NCBI GenBank assembly: GCA_028288485.1
Contig: JAQBNO010000124.1
Coordinates: 1 to 64,000 of the forward strand
Source: Segetibacter sp.
Lineage (GTDB): Bacteria; Bacteroidota; Bacteroidia; Chitinophagales; Chitinophagaceae
Direction of reading: 5' to 3'
Length of the DNA stretch: 64,000 nucleotides
Under the pieces are notes generated by a model. That model was given only the letters and a program-made list of their open reading frames with translations, had not been told where the DNA came from and searched no databases. The first letter of the stretch is position 1. Every line of letters begins with the position of its first letter. This document shows positions 36,535 to 46,453 of this stretch, in pieces. Position numbers and translations under genes: made by a program.

Positions 36535-37227
36535 ATGATATTAGCAACCATTTGTTGCCGCGGCGGGTCAAAAGGTGTACCTGGAAAAAATATTAAAAAT
36601 TTAAAAGGCAAACCATTAATTGCATACACCATTGAATCTGCAAAGGGTTCTGCACTAATCAAAGACTTAATAATATCTACAGACGATTATACGATAGCGG
36701 AAGTTGCCAAACAATTTGGTGCTTCCGTTCCGTTCATGCGCCCTGTTGATCTCGCAAGTGATACAGCTTCAAAATGGCCTGTGTTTATTCATGCTGTGGA
36801 AGAGTATGAAAAACTTACAGGCAACGCTGTTGATTATCTGGTCGATCTTGATGTTACAGTGCCATTAAAAACATCTGCAGATATAGATGGAGCCATACAA
36901 ATGGCACTCAATGATCCCGGAACCGATGTGGTTATCACTGGTTACGAGCCCGAGCGTAATCCTTACTTCAATATGATGGAAGTTAAGGAAAACGGGTTTG
37001 CCGAAATTGTAAAAAAAGGAGAGCGGCCAATTGTACGACGTCAGGATGCTCCGGCGGTGTACAGTTTAACACCCGCCGCTTATGTAGTCAAAAAAAGTGC
37101 GTTATACGAGTTCGAACACTGGAGTAAAGCGAAATGCAAAATCTTTCCGATTCCGCGTGAAAGGGCGGTGGATATAGATACGGATATAGACTTTAAGATT
37201 GTTGAATTTTTAATGGATAACAAATGA
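36535..37227 (+). CDS. Acylneuraminate (CMP-nonulosonate) cytidylyltransferase
   Basis: 230 aa. The nucleotide-binding start CCRGGSKGVPGKNIKNLKGK, the IISTDDYTIAEVAKQFGA and VDLDVTVPLKTSADID segments and the C-terminal RAVDIDTDIDFKIVEFL (metal-binding Asp pair) match NeuA/LegF/PtmB. It transfers CMP from CTP to a nine-carbon 2-keto acid to give the donor sugar. Neighbours NeuB and NeuC types confirm the pathway. Which acid (N-acetylneuraminic, legionaminic or other) is not decided by sequence alone. The 3' end overlaps the SDR start by ATGA. Confidence 0.93.
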   Translation: MILATICCRGGSKGVPGKNIKNLKGKPLIAYTIESAKGSALIKDLIISTDDYTIAEVAKQFGASVPFMRPVDLASDTASKWPVFIHAVEEYEKLTGNAVDYLVDLDVTVPLKTSADIDGAIQMALNDPGTDVVITGYEPERNPYFNMMEVKENGFAEIVKKGERPIVRRQDAPAVYSLTPAAYVVKKSALYEFEHWSKAKCKIFPIPRERAVDIDTDIDFKIVEFLMDNK

Positions 37228-38024
37228 GCGAATTGAACTTATTCGATCTGACTGGAAAGGTAGCAATTGTAACAGGCGGCGGCGGCTTATTGGCGTCAGA
37301 ACACGCCATTGCGTTACACGCTCATGGAGCAAAGATTGTGCTTGCCGATTTCAACGTTGAAAAATGCGGGGCTGCAGTAGACGCATTGGTTAAAGAAGGT
37401 GTAAGCGTGACCGCCGGGTTTTGTGATGTAACAAAGAAAGAAAGCTGGGAAACATTATTAAACGAAGTAGTAAGTGAATTTGGAAGAGTAGATATTTTGG
37501 TTAATAATGCCGGTTTTACCAACCAGAGCAAATCTGCCAACTTCGACGCTTCGTTCGAGAATTTTCCTCTTGAAGACTGGAATGCCATTATGAATGTGAA
37601 CCTTACCGGGGCTTTTTTAGGATGCCAGGTAGTGGGCAAGCATATGCTTCAAAACGGCAAGGGTTCCATAATAAACATCGCTTCTCTTTATGGCGTTGTT
37701 AGCCCAAATCATAAAATTTATCCAGGTACAGGTATTTCTCAACCCGTTGCTTATAGTGTTAGCAAGCATGGAGTTGTCGCCCTCACAAAATACCTTGCAA
37801 CCTTATGGGCCGAAAAAGGCGTCAGGGTAAATGCTTTAACGCCCGGTGGTATTTTTAATGGTCACCAGGGCTTGTTCCTTGAGCGGTTTCAGCAGTTGAA
37901 TCCTATTGGAAGAATGAGCGATAAAACCGAGTTGCGAGGCGGAATTGTTTTCCTTGCCAGCGATGCAAGCAGTCATGTGGTTGGCCACAACCTGGTCATC
38001 GATGGCGGGTGGACGGCGTGGTAG
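37224..38024 (+). CDS. Short-chain dehydrogenase/reductase, PtmA-like
   Basis: 266 aa, classical SDR. NAD(P)-binding VTGGGGLLASEHAIALHAHG (a variant TGxxxGxG), DILVNNAGFTNQ, catalytic Ser in SIINIASLYG, then Tyr and Lys in YSVSKHGVVAL. The long insert VSPNHKIYPGTGISQPVAYS before the Tyr resembles PtmA-type proteins that sit in nonulosonate clusters. Start ATG overlaps the preceding stop (ATGA), so the two are translationally coupled. It probably acts with the Gfo/Idh enzyme on the same intermediate (inference). Confidence 0.9.
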   Translation: MSELNLFDLTGKVAIVTGGGGLLASEHAIALHAHGAKIVLADFNVEKCGAAVDALVKEGVSVTAGFCDVTKKESWETLLNEVVSEFGRVDILVNNAGFTNQSKSANFDASFENFPLEDWNAIMNVNLTGAFLGCQVVGKHMLQNGKGSIINIASLYGVVSPNHKIYPGTGISQPVAYSVSKHGVVALTKYLATLWAEKGVRVNALTPGGIFNGHQGLFLERFQQLNPIGRMSDKTELRGGIVFLASDASSHVVGHNLVIDGGWTAW

Positions 38025-38116
38025 GAAGTTGCTGTTACCAGTTCAAAGTTGCCGATTTCTAGTTGGTGATACAATCCAGTTTAGATCTTTTATAGCGGGA
38101 CGAACAGTATCATTTC

Positions 38117-38302
38117 TTCAACATCGTTGTGTCACTCACTGCAACTGTTTGTTCTCTTATCAACCAAGATTTGATATAATATAACCCCAGGGTAAAAGTT
38201 GCTACACGAAATTCAGTACAAGAGTGCCAGCCTTCCACAACCTCGGGGTAAACTGGAACGTTGAATAATGTGTTGCAGTACAAGCGAGCGTGGCAACGGA
38301 TG
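38117..38302. repeat. Dispersed repeats in the gap before the NeuB gene
   Basis: The minus strand of 38117-38145 reads GTTGCAGTGAGTGACACAAC then GATGTTGAA. Two diverged plus-strand copies follow: GTACAAGAGTGCC at 38216 and GTACAAGCGAGCGTGGCAAC then GGATG at 38278-38302. The gap 38025-38365 (341 nt) holds nothing else and interrupts the otherwise tightly packed nonulosonate genes. Confidence 0.55.
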
Positions 38303-38365
38303 ACCAGGTGAAAAACAAGAGCTGGTAACAAAAAAAAGAAAACTAAATAGCAGGAATTAGAAAAT

Positions 38366-39412
38366 ATGTCACACCCTTACTTCGAGATTGCGGGTAGAAA
38401 AATTGGTTACGAATACGAGCCATTGGTAATTGCTGAAATTGGTATTAATCATGAAGGATCTTTAGCTGTTGCAAAAGAAATGGCAGATGCTGCAAAAGCT
38501 GCCGGCATAGAAGTGGTAAAACACCAGACGCATATTGTAGAAGATGAAATGAGCAGTGCCGCAAAAAATACAATTCCTGGTAATGCAGACGTGAGCATAT
38601 ATGAGATCATGCGTCGTTGTTCGCTGAACGAGGAGGACGAACTGGAACTAAAAAATTATGTTGAAAGCCTGGGGATGATTTTCATTAGTACACCATTTAG
38701 CCGCGCTGCTGCCGATCGTTTACATAAATGGGATGTTCCGGCATATAAGATAGGATCGGGAGAATGTAATAATTACCCGCTGCTAAATCATATCGCTTCT
38801 TTTGGCAAGCCTGTCATTCTTAGCACCGGCATGAATACTATTGAAAGTATTGCCAAGGCGGTTGCAGTTTTTAATAAACACAATGTGCCGTTTGCCTTGT
38901 TGCATACGACCAATTTATATCCTACACCCAACCATCTCGTAAGGTTAGGCGCACTCACTGAAATTCAACATTCTTTTCCGGATGCTGTAGTTGGCTTAAG
39001 TGATCATACACTTTCGAACCACGCCTGTTTTGGAGCTGTTGCTTTAGGTGCTTCTGTCTTAGAAAGACATTTTACAGATAAAATGGACCGCCCGGGACCG
39101 GATATTATTTGTTCTATGGATTTGAAAGCAGCCAGTGAATTAATTGAAGGTTCAAAAATAATTGCGCTGCAGCGCGGGGGGCACAAGGGACCTGCAAACG
39201 AAGAGCAGGTAACAATTGATTTCGCATTTGCAACCATTTGCACCATTAAACCCATCAGGAAGGGAGATGTTTTTACAAAGGAAAATATTTGGGTAAAGCG
39301 ACCTGGAAAGGGTGGAATACTTGCTGAAGAATATGAAAATGTTTTAGGCAAAACAGCCGCGAAAGACATTGAGGTTGATTTGCAGGTAAATTATGAAGAC
39401 ATCGATCGTTAA
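38366..39412 (+). CDS. N-acetylneuraminate synthase family protein (NeuB/LegI-like)
   Basis: 348 aa. The NeuB TIM barrel shows [33 protein letters not shown] (catalytic Lys and phosphate contact region), [42 protein letters not shown] and [15 protein letters not shown]. The C-terminal SAF (antifreeze-like) domain starts near residue 285 ([20 protein letters not shown]). It condenses phosphoenolpyruvate with a C6 amino sugar to give a nonulosonic acid. Paired with a NeuC-type epimerase two genes later, the natural substrate would be ManNAc or a 2,4-diamino analogue. No dehydratase or aminotransferase for legionaminate is present. Confidence 0.93.
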   Translation: MSHPYFEIAGRKIGYEYEPLVIAEIGINHEGSLAVAKEMADAAKAAGIEVVKHQTHIVEDEMSSAAKNTIPGNADVSIYEIMRRCSLNEEDELELKNYVESLGMIFISTPFSRAAADRLHKWDVPAYKIGSGECNNYPLLNHIASFGKPVILSTGMNTIESIAKAVAVFNKHNVPFALLHTTNLYPTPNHLVRLGALTEIQHSFPDAVVGLSDHTLSNHACFGAVALGASVLERHFTDKMDRPGPDIICSMDLKAASELIEGSKIIALQRGGHKGPANEEQVTIDFAFATICTIKPIRKGDVFTKENIWVKRPGKGGILAEEYENVLGKTAAKDIEVDLQVNYEDIDR

Positions 39413-39423
39413 AGCAGGCAATA

Positions 39424-40377
39424 ATGGTGATTTCTAAAATTTCGATGGGACTAGGTAACCAGATGTTTCAATATGCAGCAGGAAAGTCGCTTGCATTGCA
39501 TAAAAACGTTCCTTTTAAAGTAGAGGTTCATAGTTATAAAAGATATAAGGAACGGAAGTATGAATTAGACACTTTTTTTGCAATAGAGACAGAAAAAGCA
39601 ACTGAAGAGGAAATTAGAAAGTACCAGTTAAAACAACCTGTAAAGATTTTATGGAACAGCATATTTAGCAGAAATAAAATTCCCCTTTATAGTTTAGCCT
39701 ATGAGCAAGACCAATTGAAACGAATGGTTTTAAAGCTTTCTGAAGTAATAACTCCTTCTGCAAAGAAAAAAGTGTATCTCGAACCGGAGTACCATTTTAA
39801 TGATAGCTTTTTCAAAACCCCTGACGAGGTATTTCTGATAGGCTATTTCATGAGCTGGAAGTACTTTGAAAAGTTTGAGAAAGAAATCCGGCGGGATTTT
39901 ACAGTCAGGCCCGAACTGGTTTCCCATTTACACCAGATCGAAAGTGAACTTAGGCAAAACAATAGTGTAAGCATTCACATAAGAAGAGGCGACTTTACCA
40001 GCAAGAAAAATATAGAGATCCACGGTATTATATCCATGGAGTTTTATCGGAATGCAATTGCTGAAATAAGCAGCAGGAGTCCGTCTCCTCATTTATATGT
40101 TTTTTCGGATGATATAGCGTGGGTAAAAGAAAACCTGCAAACACAGTTTCCAATAACATTCGTAAGTAACGAAGTAACAAAAACAGCCGTAGAAGATTTT
40201 TATTTAATGAGCGTTTGTAAGCATAATATTATTGCGAACAGCACTTTTAGCTGGTGGGCTGCCTATTTAAATAACAACCCCGGCAAAATCGTGGTCGCGC
40301 CCAAAAAGTGGTATAATAGCTCAACATACAATTATAAAGATGTTTATCCCAGGCGTTGGATAGTTTTGGACAGTTAA
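39424..40377 (+). CDS. Alpha-1,2-fucosyltransferase family (GT11) glycosyltransferase
   Basis: 317 aa. GT11 motifs are all seen: SMGLGNQMFQYAAGKSLAL, GYFMSWKYFEKFEKEIRRDF, the GDP-fucose site VSIHIRRGDF and IIANSTFSWWAAYLNNNPGK. It should transfer L-fucose (or a related 6-deoxyhexose) from GDP-sugar in alpha-1,2 linkage. It lies inside the nonulosonate module, 11 nt after the neuB-like gene and 76 nt before neuC-like. GDP-fucose synthesis genes are not in the window and must lie elsewhere. Confidence 0.92.
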   Translation: MVISKISMGLGNQMFQYAAGKSLALHKNVPFKVEVHSYKRYKERKYELDTFFAIETEKATEEEIRKYQLKQPVKILWNSIFSRNKIPLYSLAYEQDQLKRMVLKLSEVITPSAKKKVYLEPEYHFNDSFFKTPDEVFLIGYFMSWKYFEKFEKEIRRDFTVRPELVSHLHQIESELRQNNSVSIHIRRGDFTSKKNIEIHGIISMEFYRNAIAEISSRSPSPHLYVFSDDIAWVKENLQTQFPITFVSNEVTKTAVEDFYLMSVCKHNIIANSTFSWWAAYLNNNPGKIVVAPKKWYNSSTYNYKDVYPRRWIVLDS

Positions 40378-40453
40378 GGGCAAGATGATTTGAAGGCAGG
40401 ACTTTATTACTGTATCACTTACAGGAACACCGTTAGGACAGGTTAATAGTAAA

Positions 40454-41599
40454 ATGACTTTAGCGAACAACATGCGAAAAATATCTTTTCTTACAGGAAC
40501 ACGTGCAGATTTTGGTAAACTGAAATCGCTGATTGAAGTACTTCGTTTAAATCCGTTGTTCGAGGTTCACATTTTTGCGACCGGTATGCATATGGATAAA
40601 AAATATGGATATACGGTGCATGAAATTGAGAAGTGTGGATACGAAAACGTGTTTAAATACATTAACCACCAGAGTTTATCTTCAATGTCGCTGGTGCTGG
40701 CGAGAACCATAGAAGGTTATTCAAATTATGTAGACGTTATTCAGCCAGATCTGATAGTTGTTCACGGCGACCGGGTTGAGGCATTAGCCGGCGCAACAGT
40801 TGGAGCTTTAAACAATACTCTGGTTGCCCATATTGAAGGTGGTGAACTTTCAGGCACTGTTGATGAATTGATCCGGCATGCAGTTTCCAAACTCAGTCAC
40901 ACCCATTTTGTAGCGAACGAAGAAGCAAAGAAAAGGCTTCAGCAAATGGGTGAAAAAAGTGAAAGTATTTTCGTCATTGGATCTCCTGACATGGATGCCA
41001 TGAAAAGCGATACACTACCGTCGTTAGAGGAAGTGAAAAAGTATTACGAAATTCCTTTTAAGAATTACGCGATCTCATTGTTTCACCCGGTAACTACCGA
41101 GTTCGATGAAATGGACGATTATGCTGAGCAGTATGTAAAAGCACTCGAAGAATCGGGATGCAATTACATCGTTATCTATCCGAATAACGACAACGGATCT
41201 GATTTTATACTGTCTAAGATCATGAGGTTAAAACACAAAAAGCGCTTCAGGGTTTTTCCTTCTGTGCGTTTTGAATCGTTTTTATCGATGATGGAAAATG
41301 CGCAATTCGTTGTTGGAAACTCAAGTGCAGGAATTCGTGAAGCTCCGTTTTATGGAGTGCCGACAGTTAATGTAGGCAGCCGGCAAAACGGAAGAACCCA
41401 AAACGGCGATATTATTCATACAGGTTACGAAAAAGAGGAGATTTTAGAAGGAATAGAAAAAGCCCTGCAACTAAAAGTGGCGCCGAGGAGTTTGTTTGGC
41501 GATGGCAATAGTGACGAATTATTTAATGACATTATTTCGGACGATAATTTTTGGAACACAGCCAAGCAGAAAACTTTTTCTGATGTTCTTGTCTTTTAA
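40454..41599 (+). CDS. UDP-N-acetylglucosamine 2-epimerase, hydrolysing (NeuC/LegG-like)
   Basis: 381 aa. The start could be ATG 40454 or ATG 40472 (MRKISFLTGTRADFGKL, which fits the family start better). NeuC-type features are TGTRADFGKLKSLIEVL, VVHGDRVEALAGA, AHIEGGELSGTVDELIRHAV (the hydrolysing-type EGGE/DE pair), VIGSPDMDAM and VGNSSAGIREAPFYGVPTVN. It converts UDP-GlcNAc, or a UDP-diNAc-bacillosamine, to the free 2-epimer used by NeuB. With NeuB and NeuA types it completes a minimal CMP-nonulosonate route. Confidence 0.93.
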   Translation: MTLANNMRKISFLTGTRADFGKLKSLIEVLRLNPLFEVHIFATGMHMDKKYGYTVHEIEKCGYENVFKYINHQSLSSMSLVLARTIEGYSNYVDVIQPDLIVVHGDRVEALAGATVGALNNTLVAHIEGGELSGTVDELIRHAVSKLSHTHFVANEEAKKRLQQMGEKSESIFVIGSPDMDAMKSDTLPSLEEVKKYYEIPFKNYAISLFHPVTTEFDEMDDYAEQYVKALEESGCNYIVIYPNNDNGSDFILSKIMRLKHKKRFRVFPSVRFESFLSMMENAQFVVGNSSAGIREAPFYGVPTVNVGSRQNGRTQNGDIIHTGYEKEEILEGIEKALQLKVAPRSLFGDGNSDELFNDIISDDNFWNTAKQKTFSDVLVF

Positions 41600-41712
41600 G
41601 CAATATGCTGTAGTCTGTCCCGTTTTTGTAAACGAACGTTGATGTAAGAAATAAAGTCAGTACTCTTTCTTTGCAATCTGTTCATACCGAAAAAGTGAAT
41701 TTAAAATAGATA

Positions 41713-43500
41713 ATGAAGTTTAAAAATAGTTTTTGGGGTTATTTTCAGTTTTACTACAGTATAACGGGGAGAAGACTGGTATTCAGCTTTTCTATAGGAA
41801 TCCTGGTGAGTGTGTTAGATGGTATTAGCTTAGCTATGTTTATGCCTTTGCTTGAGGCGACCGGTGATGCCGCCGGCAATAACAGTCAACAGTCGTTGGG
41901 TCATCTTCATTATGTAACTGATTTTATCCAGGCACTTGGTTTTTCATTAACTACGGGTACGGTGCTGGGCATCATCGTTATAATTTTCATTGTTAAGGGT
42001 TTTTTTAAATTTATCCAGCTAAGCTACCAGGTGAATACCCGCCATTTATTTATGAAGCGGGTGCGAAACATGTTACTGAACAAACTCGAGGCCTTAAGCT
42101 ATAAGGGGTTTTTAAAGTTGGATTCGGGAAGAATACATAACACGTTAACGGGTGAGGTATCACGCCTCTTTTCAAGCATGAACTATTATTTTGACGCCGC
42201 CCAGGCGGCTGTAATGCTTGGTACCTATATCGTTCTTGCTTTCCTCGCAAATTTTCAGTTTGCTATACTCGTTGCAGTTGGTGCAGGCCTCTCCAATTTT
42301 CTATACCGGAAAATCTATACAACCTGCAAAAGAATTGCGATGGAAATTTCTCAGCAAGGCAACAGCTTCAACAGCTTTTTGGTTCAGGCGATTTATAACT
42401 ACAAGTACCTTAAAAGCACCAATTATTTAAGCAATTTCTCTAAAAAAATCAGGAAGGTAATCAGCGAAACAGAAATGCTGAACAGGAAGGTAGGCATTTA
42501 TAACGCTATAACAGCAAGTGTAAAAGAGCCGATAATCATGTTGATAGTTGTACTGGTTATCCAGGTGCAATTGCATTATTCAGGCGCTAATTTGACTTCA
42601 ATATTATTAAGCCTCTTATTGTTCTATAGATCGCTTAATTACCTCATGACCGTGCAAAGTTACTGGCAGTCATTCATCCAGGCTTCATCGGGTATAACCA
42701 CCGTTACTTCTATCATTAACGAAATGGAAATGAATAAAGAAGTAACTGCTTCTAATCCGTTTCATACTTTCCGCGATAAAATATCTATAAAAAATTTAGT
42801 CTTTTCATATGGTTCGAACAGGGTTTTAAACAATGTAAGTTTAGACATCCCCAAAAACAAAACGATCGCTTTTGTTGGCGAAAGCGGCTCGGGGAAAACA
42901 ACAATAGCAAACATTGTTTCAGGTCTGATACAACCTAATGAGGGTGAAATTTTAGTGGACAACTATCCCTTAAAAGATTACGACCTAAACAGCTACAGGA
43001 GTAAGATCGGTTATATTTCGCAGGAGCCGGTGATTTTCAACGACAACATTTTCAACAATATCACATTTTGGGACGAGCCGACTCCTGAAAATTTGAAGAA
43101 GTTCTGGGAGATCGTTGAACTGGCTTCGCTTACACAATTTATAAATGGTCTCGAAGACAAGGAATTAACTGCATTGGGAGACAATGGAACCTTGATCTCC
43201 GGAGGCCAGAAACAAAGGATTTCCATTGCCCGCGAATTGTATAAGAACGTTGAGATCCTTATATTAGATGAAGCTACATCTGCTTTAGATTCTGAAACCG
43301 AAAAGGTAATCCAGGACAACATCGATAAGTTGCATGGTACATATACCATCCTCATCATTGCTCACCGCCTGTCTACAATTAAAAAAGCCGATACCATTTA
43401 TTTATTAGATAAAGGGAACGTTCTCGAATACGGTGATTTTGAACAAATGCTGCAAACATCTAAAAGGTTTAAAAGAATGGTTGCTTTACAGGAAATGTAG
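41713..43500 (+). CDS. ABC transporter with fused membrane and ATPase domains (flippase-like)
   Basis: 595 aa. Transmembrane part about residues 20-310 with several helices (VFSFSIGILVSVLDGISLAM, IVVLVIQVQLHYSGANLTSI), then the ATPase: Walker A GESGSGKTTIA, Q-loop ISQEPVIFND, signature LISGGQKQRISIARE, Walker B ILILDEATSALD and H-loop IIAHRLST. The MsbA/PglK-type half transporter works as a homodimer. In a glycan locus with no Wzx it is the likely flippase for the lipid-linked repeat unit (inference). The motifs are intact. Confidence 0.92.
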   Translation: MKFKNSFWGYFQFYYSITGRRLVFSFSIGILVSVLDGISLAMFMPLLEATGDAAGNNSQQSLGHLHYVTDFIQALGFSLTTGTVLGIIVIIFIVKGFFKFIQLSYQVNTRHLFMKRVRNMLLNKLEALSYKGFLKLDSGRIHNTLTGEVSRLFSSMNYYFDAAQAAVMLGTYIVLAFLANFQFAILVAVGAGLSNFLYRKIYTTCKRIAMEISQQGNSFNSFLVQAIYNYKYLKSTNYLSNFSKKIRKVISETEMLNRKVGIYNAITASVKEPIIMLIVVLVIQVQLHYSGANLTSILLSLLLFYRSLNYLMTVQSYWQSFIQASSGITTVTSIINEMEMNKEVTASNPFHTFRDKISIKNLVFSYGSNRVLNNVSLDIPKNKTIAFVGESGSGKTTIANIVSGLIQPNEGEILVDNYPLKDYDLNSYRSKIGYISQEPVIFNDNIFNNITFWDEPTPENLKKFWEIVELASLTQFINGLEDKELTALGDNGTLISGGQKQRISIARELYKNVEILILDEATSALDSETEKVIQDNIDKLHGTYTILIIAHRLSTIKKADTIYLLDKGNVLEYGDFEQMLQTSKRFKRMVALQEM

Positions 43501-43597
43501 AGAGCGAATGCATGCGTATAAACCGGTTGCAACGTACACAGGCACTGCATACGTGTGTACCTGAATGCAGGATGTGAATTAACACGTCAATATCAAA

Positions 43598-45010
43598 ATG
43601 AAAAATCTAAAAGAAAGAATATTAATACCTATTGTGGGCCAGGGTTCCATCACGCACATTATTCGTACGGGTATGCTGGATCAGTTACGGGAATTCTGCA
43701 AGCCCGTTGTTGCGCTTTTATGGAAACAGGAAGATCTTATTGAAGAGCTTCGAGAAAAAGGATATGAAGTAGTTATTTTACCACCTTATACTGTCTCTAA
43801 TGAGTATGCACATCTGCGGTTGAAAATAAATTTGTGGTATACCAATTTCAAGCTGAAAACACCTAGTGTAAATATTCAGAAAAAATACCTTGAACAATTC
43901 AGAAACCTCGGAACTACTGTAAAGTTCAAAAGGTTATTAAAGGAAGAGTATTACAAGTTGCAGTTCAGGCTACAGCCATCTTTCATCGAAAAATTGCTGC
44001 AGCAGGAAGAAGTGTTAATGCACCAGGAAGAGGTATACACCCGCTTCAAAGACTGGCTGAAGCTGATGAATGTAGCGGGACTTTTTACGGTTACCCCATT
44101 CTTACCCGAGGTAGATTTAATAGCACGGATTTTAAAAGAGCAAAAAATTAAGGTAATTGCCTCGATTCATAGTTTTGATAACGTAACGAAACGCGGTTGG
44201 CAATCAATTATTTTTGACCATTATATTGTTTGGAATAAATACAATAAAGCAGAGCTACAACGTATTCATGCGGCATTAAGGAACGACGAACTAATAACCA
44301 TTGCCGGAGCTCCGCAATTCGATTTCCATTATAAAGAAGAGTTTTCCTGGAACCGCGAAGAGTGGCTGAACCGTCTTGGACTTCCTTCCGATAAAAAGAT
44401 CATTTTGTACAGCGGCGGACCTGTTTCTTTATTACCGGATGAGCCTCAATATTTAAAGGCGTTAAAGGAAGCATTTGACCAGGGTAAAATTTCGAAAGAT
44501 TATGTGCTGCTATTTCGATGCCACCCATTAGACAAGGTGGAAAGATGGAAAAAATATGTAGGAGAGTCTCCTGATATTATCTACGATAGCGCTCCAAATG
44601 GTACCGTTAAGCTCGACCAGGTTAATGTGTTGGTAGACGACATCATGAAATTAACGTCTACCTTAAAACATACGGAAATTCACATCAATGTTGTATCTAC
44701 AATGACTGTTGACGGAAGTGCATTCAACAAACCGCAGGTTGGACCTTACTACGATGACGTAAATCCTTCAACACAGCATTTATTCAGGGAAATGTATTTC
44801 CAGGAACATTATCGTCCTATCATGAATAGTAAAGTTGTTAACCTTGCTCATTCAAAAGCAGAATATATCGACCTGGTCAACAAGATGCTTGAACACCCTT
44901 GTAAGTATATTAGTAATTGCGATAAATGTATAGAAGAAATCATTACTTTTTCTGACGGCCGGTCGACTGACAGAGCTGTGACTGCTATAAAAAACTTTTA
45001 TCAACGATGA
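43598..45010 (+). CDS. Unrecognised 470-aa protein of the glycan locus, GT-B-like
   Basis: Not assigned. The N-terminus ERILIPIVGQGSITHIIRTG and the later ILYSGGPVSLLPDEP, YVLLFRCHPLDK and HINVVSTMTVDGSAFNKPQV are spaced as in a GT-B fold (two Rossmann halves, with a phosphate-contact loop H-I-N-V-V-S-T). The overall shape resembles CDP-glycerol glycerophosphotransferase-like and capsule transfer proteins. A CX2CX2C-like run (CKYISNCDKCIEEI) lies near the end. No signal peptide or membrane helix. It lies 97 nt after the flippase and overlaps the next GT4 gene by ATGA, so it belongs to the glycan assembly set. Confidence 0.7.
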   Translation: MKNLKERILIPIVGQGSITHIIRTGMLDQLREFCKPVVALLWKQEDLIEELREKGYEVVILPPYTVSNEYAHLRLKINLWYTNFKLKTPSVNIQKKYLEQFRNLGTTVKFKRLLKEEYYKLQFRLQPSFIEKLLQQEEVLMHQEEVYTRFKDWLKLMNVAGLFTVTPFLPEVDLIARILKEQKIKVIASIHSFDNVTKRGWQSIIFDHYIVWNKYNKAELQRIHAALRNDELITIAGAPQFDFHYKEEFSWNREEWLNRLGLPSDKKIILYSGGPVSLLPDEPQYLKALKEAFDQGKISKDYVLLFRCHPLDKVERWKKYVGESPDIIYDSAPNGTVKLDQVNVLVDDIMKLTSTLKHTEIHINVVSTMTVDGSAFNKPQVGPYYDDVNPSTQHLFREMYFQEHYRPIMNSKVVNLAHSKAEYIDLVNKMLEHPCKYISNCDKCIEEIITFSDGRSTDRAVTAIKNFYQR

Positions 45011-46266
45011 GAATTCTTCATGTTTGTCACAATTATTTTCCCTCGAAAGGGGGCCCGCAGTATACCATGAAGCATATCTCGGAAAAGCTCGTTTCTTACT
45101 ACGGCGATACTGTGCAGGTCGCTACAACAAATTCTCTATACGGACCGGAAAGTAAATTGTTTAAAAAAATTGAACCTGCAGTCGAGTGCCTTGGAGATGT
45201 GGAGGTTAACAGGCTTCCATACAATCGCTGGCATTACCCGTTAATTAAATTTACAGGTAAAGTATATGGAAAATTAACGGGCCGGTATCTGCCTCGTTCC
45301 ATAACCCGTTTACGCGATTTAGATAGCCCTGCTATTGATAAAATGATGGCAGAAACCGATACCGATGTTATAATGGCTACCACCATTATTTACAATTTTG
45401 CTGACTATCCGTTATGGCGTTTTAAGACTAAAAATCCGAAGCCTTTTATAATGTACGGGGCAATTCATTTACATAAAGAGCTTCCTGCCAATTCTCCTTT
45501 AATTGAAAGGGCTAAGGCGTGCGATTGTTATTTGGCAAATACCGATTTTGAAAAATATGAATTAGTACGTTATGGCGTTCCTGAACATAAGATTGCAACC
45601 GTTGGTACAGGCATCGAGCTGAACGATTTTATTGTTGATAAAGAAGAAGTAAATGCCTTCAGGAAAGATAATGGCATCAGGGAAACTGACGTGGTTATTG
45701 GCTTCATTGGAAGACTGGTTAAAGGAAAAGGCGTTGCCATTTTAATAGATGTTTTCAGGAAAATGCATTCCGGAAATAAAAACGTTAAACTGTTACTCGC
45801 AGGTGGAACCACCGAATACGTTCCTGAAATAAGAAGAGTGATAGACGAAGAGAAACTGCCCATCATTCTTGTCGAGAATTTTGAAGACAACCGGAAGGCC
45901 GTTTTATATCATGCGCTTGATATTTTTGTTCTTGCCTCGCAAAGCGAATCGTTTGGCGTTGTTTTTCTCGAGGCGTGGGCGTGTAAAAAGCCGGTGATTG
46001 GTTCAAAAATGGGTGCCATTGAATCTCTGCTTAGTGAAGGGGTCGACAGTCTTCTTTTTAAACCGCACGATGCCGATAGCCTGGAAAAGACACTCGATAT
46101 TTTGGTGGAAGATGCGGCAGCCAGAGATACTTTAGGAAACAATGGTTACCAAAAAGTAGTAGACCATTTTACCTGGCCAAAAATAGTGGCAAAGTACAGA
46201 GCAGCTTATCAGTTGGGTATTAAGAATTTTGAAAATGAATTTAAGGGGACTTTGGTAAAAGTATAA
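45007..46266 (+). CDS. GT4 family glycosyltransferase, paralogue A
   Basis: 419 aa. Starts MRILHVCHNYFPSKGGPQYT with the GT4 N-terminal Rossmann motif, and the donor-binding half has IGFIGRLVKGKGVAILIDVF, KLLLAGG and the E-x7-E motif SQSESFGVVFLEAWACKKPV. The start overlaps the upstream stop (ATGA). It is strongly similar along its whole length to the next GT4 (46831-48069), sharing TTNSxYGPE, KKIE, RWH, YG(A/S)IHL, YLANT(D/S)FE and SESFG(V/L)VFLEAW(A/S)CKKPVIG. It forms a glycosidic bond in the cytosol; sugar unknown. Confidence 0.92.
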   Translation: MRILHVCHNYFPSKGGPQYTMKHISEKLVSYYGDTVQVATTNSLYGPESKLFKKIEPAVECLGDVEVNRLPYNRWHYPLIKFTGKVYGKLTGRYLPRSITRLRDLDSPAIDKMMAETDTDVIMATTIIYNFADYPLWRFKTKNPKPFIMYGAIHLHKELPANSPLIERAKACDCYLANTDFEKYELVRYGVPEHKIATVGTGIELNDFIVDKEEVNAFRKDNGIRETDVVIGFIGRLVKGKGVAILIDVFRKMHSGNKNVKLLLAGGTTEYVPEIRRVIDEEKLPIILVENFEDNRKAVLYHALDIFVLASQSESFGVVFLEAWACKKPVIGSKMGAIESLLSEGVDSLLFKPHDADSLEKTLDILVEDAAARDTLGNNGYQKVVDHFTWPKIVAKYRAAYQLGIKNFENEFKGTLVKV

Positions 46267-46324
46267 TCACGGGTGTCCTGGTAATGTTTTTTGAAAGACA
46301 ATTTGTCGACAAGCAGTAGATTTT

Positions 46325-46356
46325 TTTCAACATTGTTGTGTCACTCACTTGTACTG
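46325..46356 (-). repeat. Dispersed repeat, GTGACACAAC form
   Basis: The minus strand reads GTACAAGTGAGTGACACAAC then AATGTTGAA. Head-to-head with the plus-strand copy at 46699, it brackets the gap between the two paralogous GT4 genes. Confidence 0.75.
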
Positions 46357-46453
46357 AAAAAAATAGTGCGGCTTTTTCTAAACAGCGAATTAATCATAAG
46401 TACACGATATAAAAATAATTGTCAGACAAACGACGTTTAGGAGAATAAACGCA

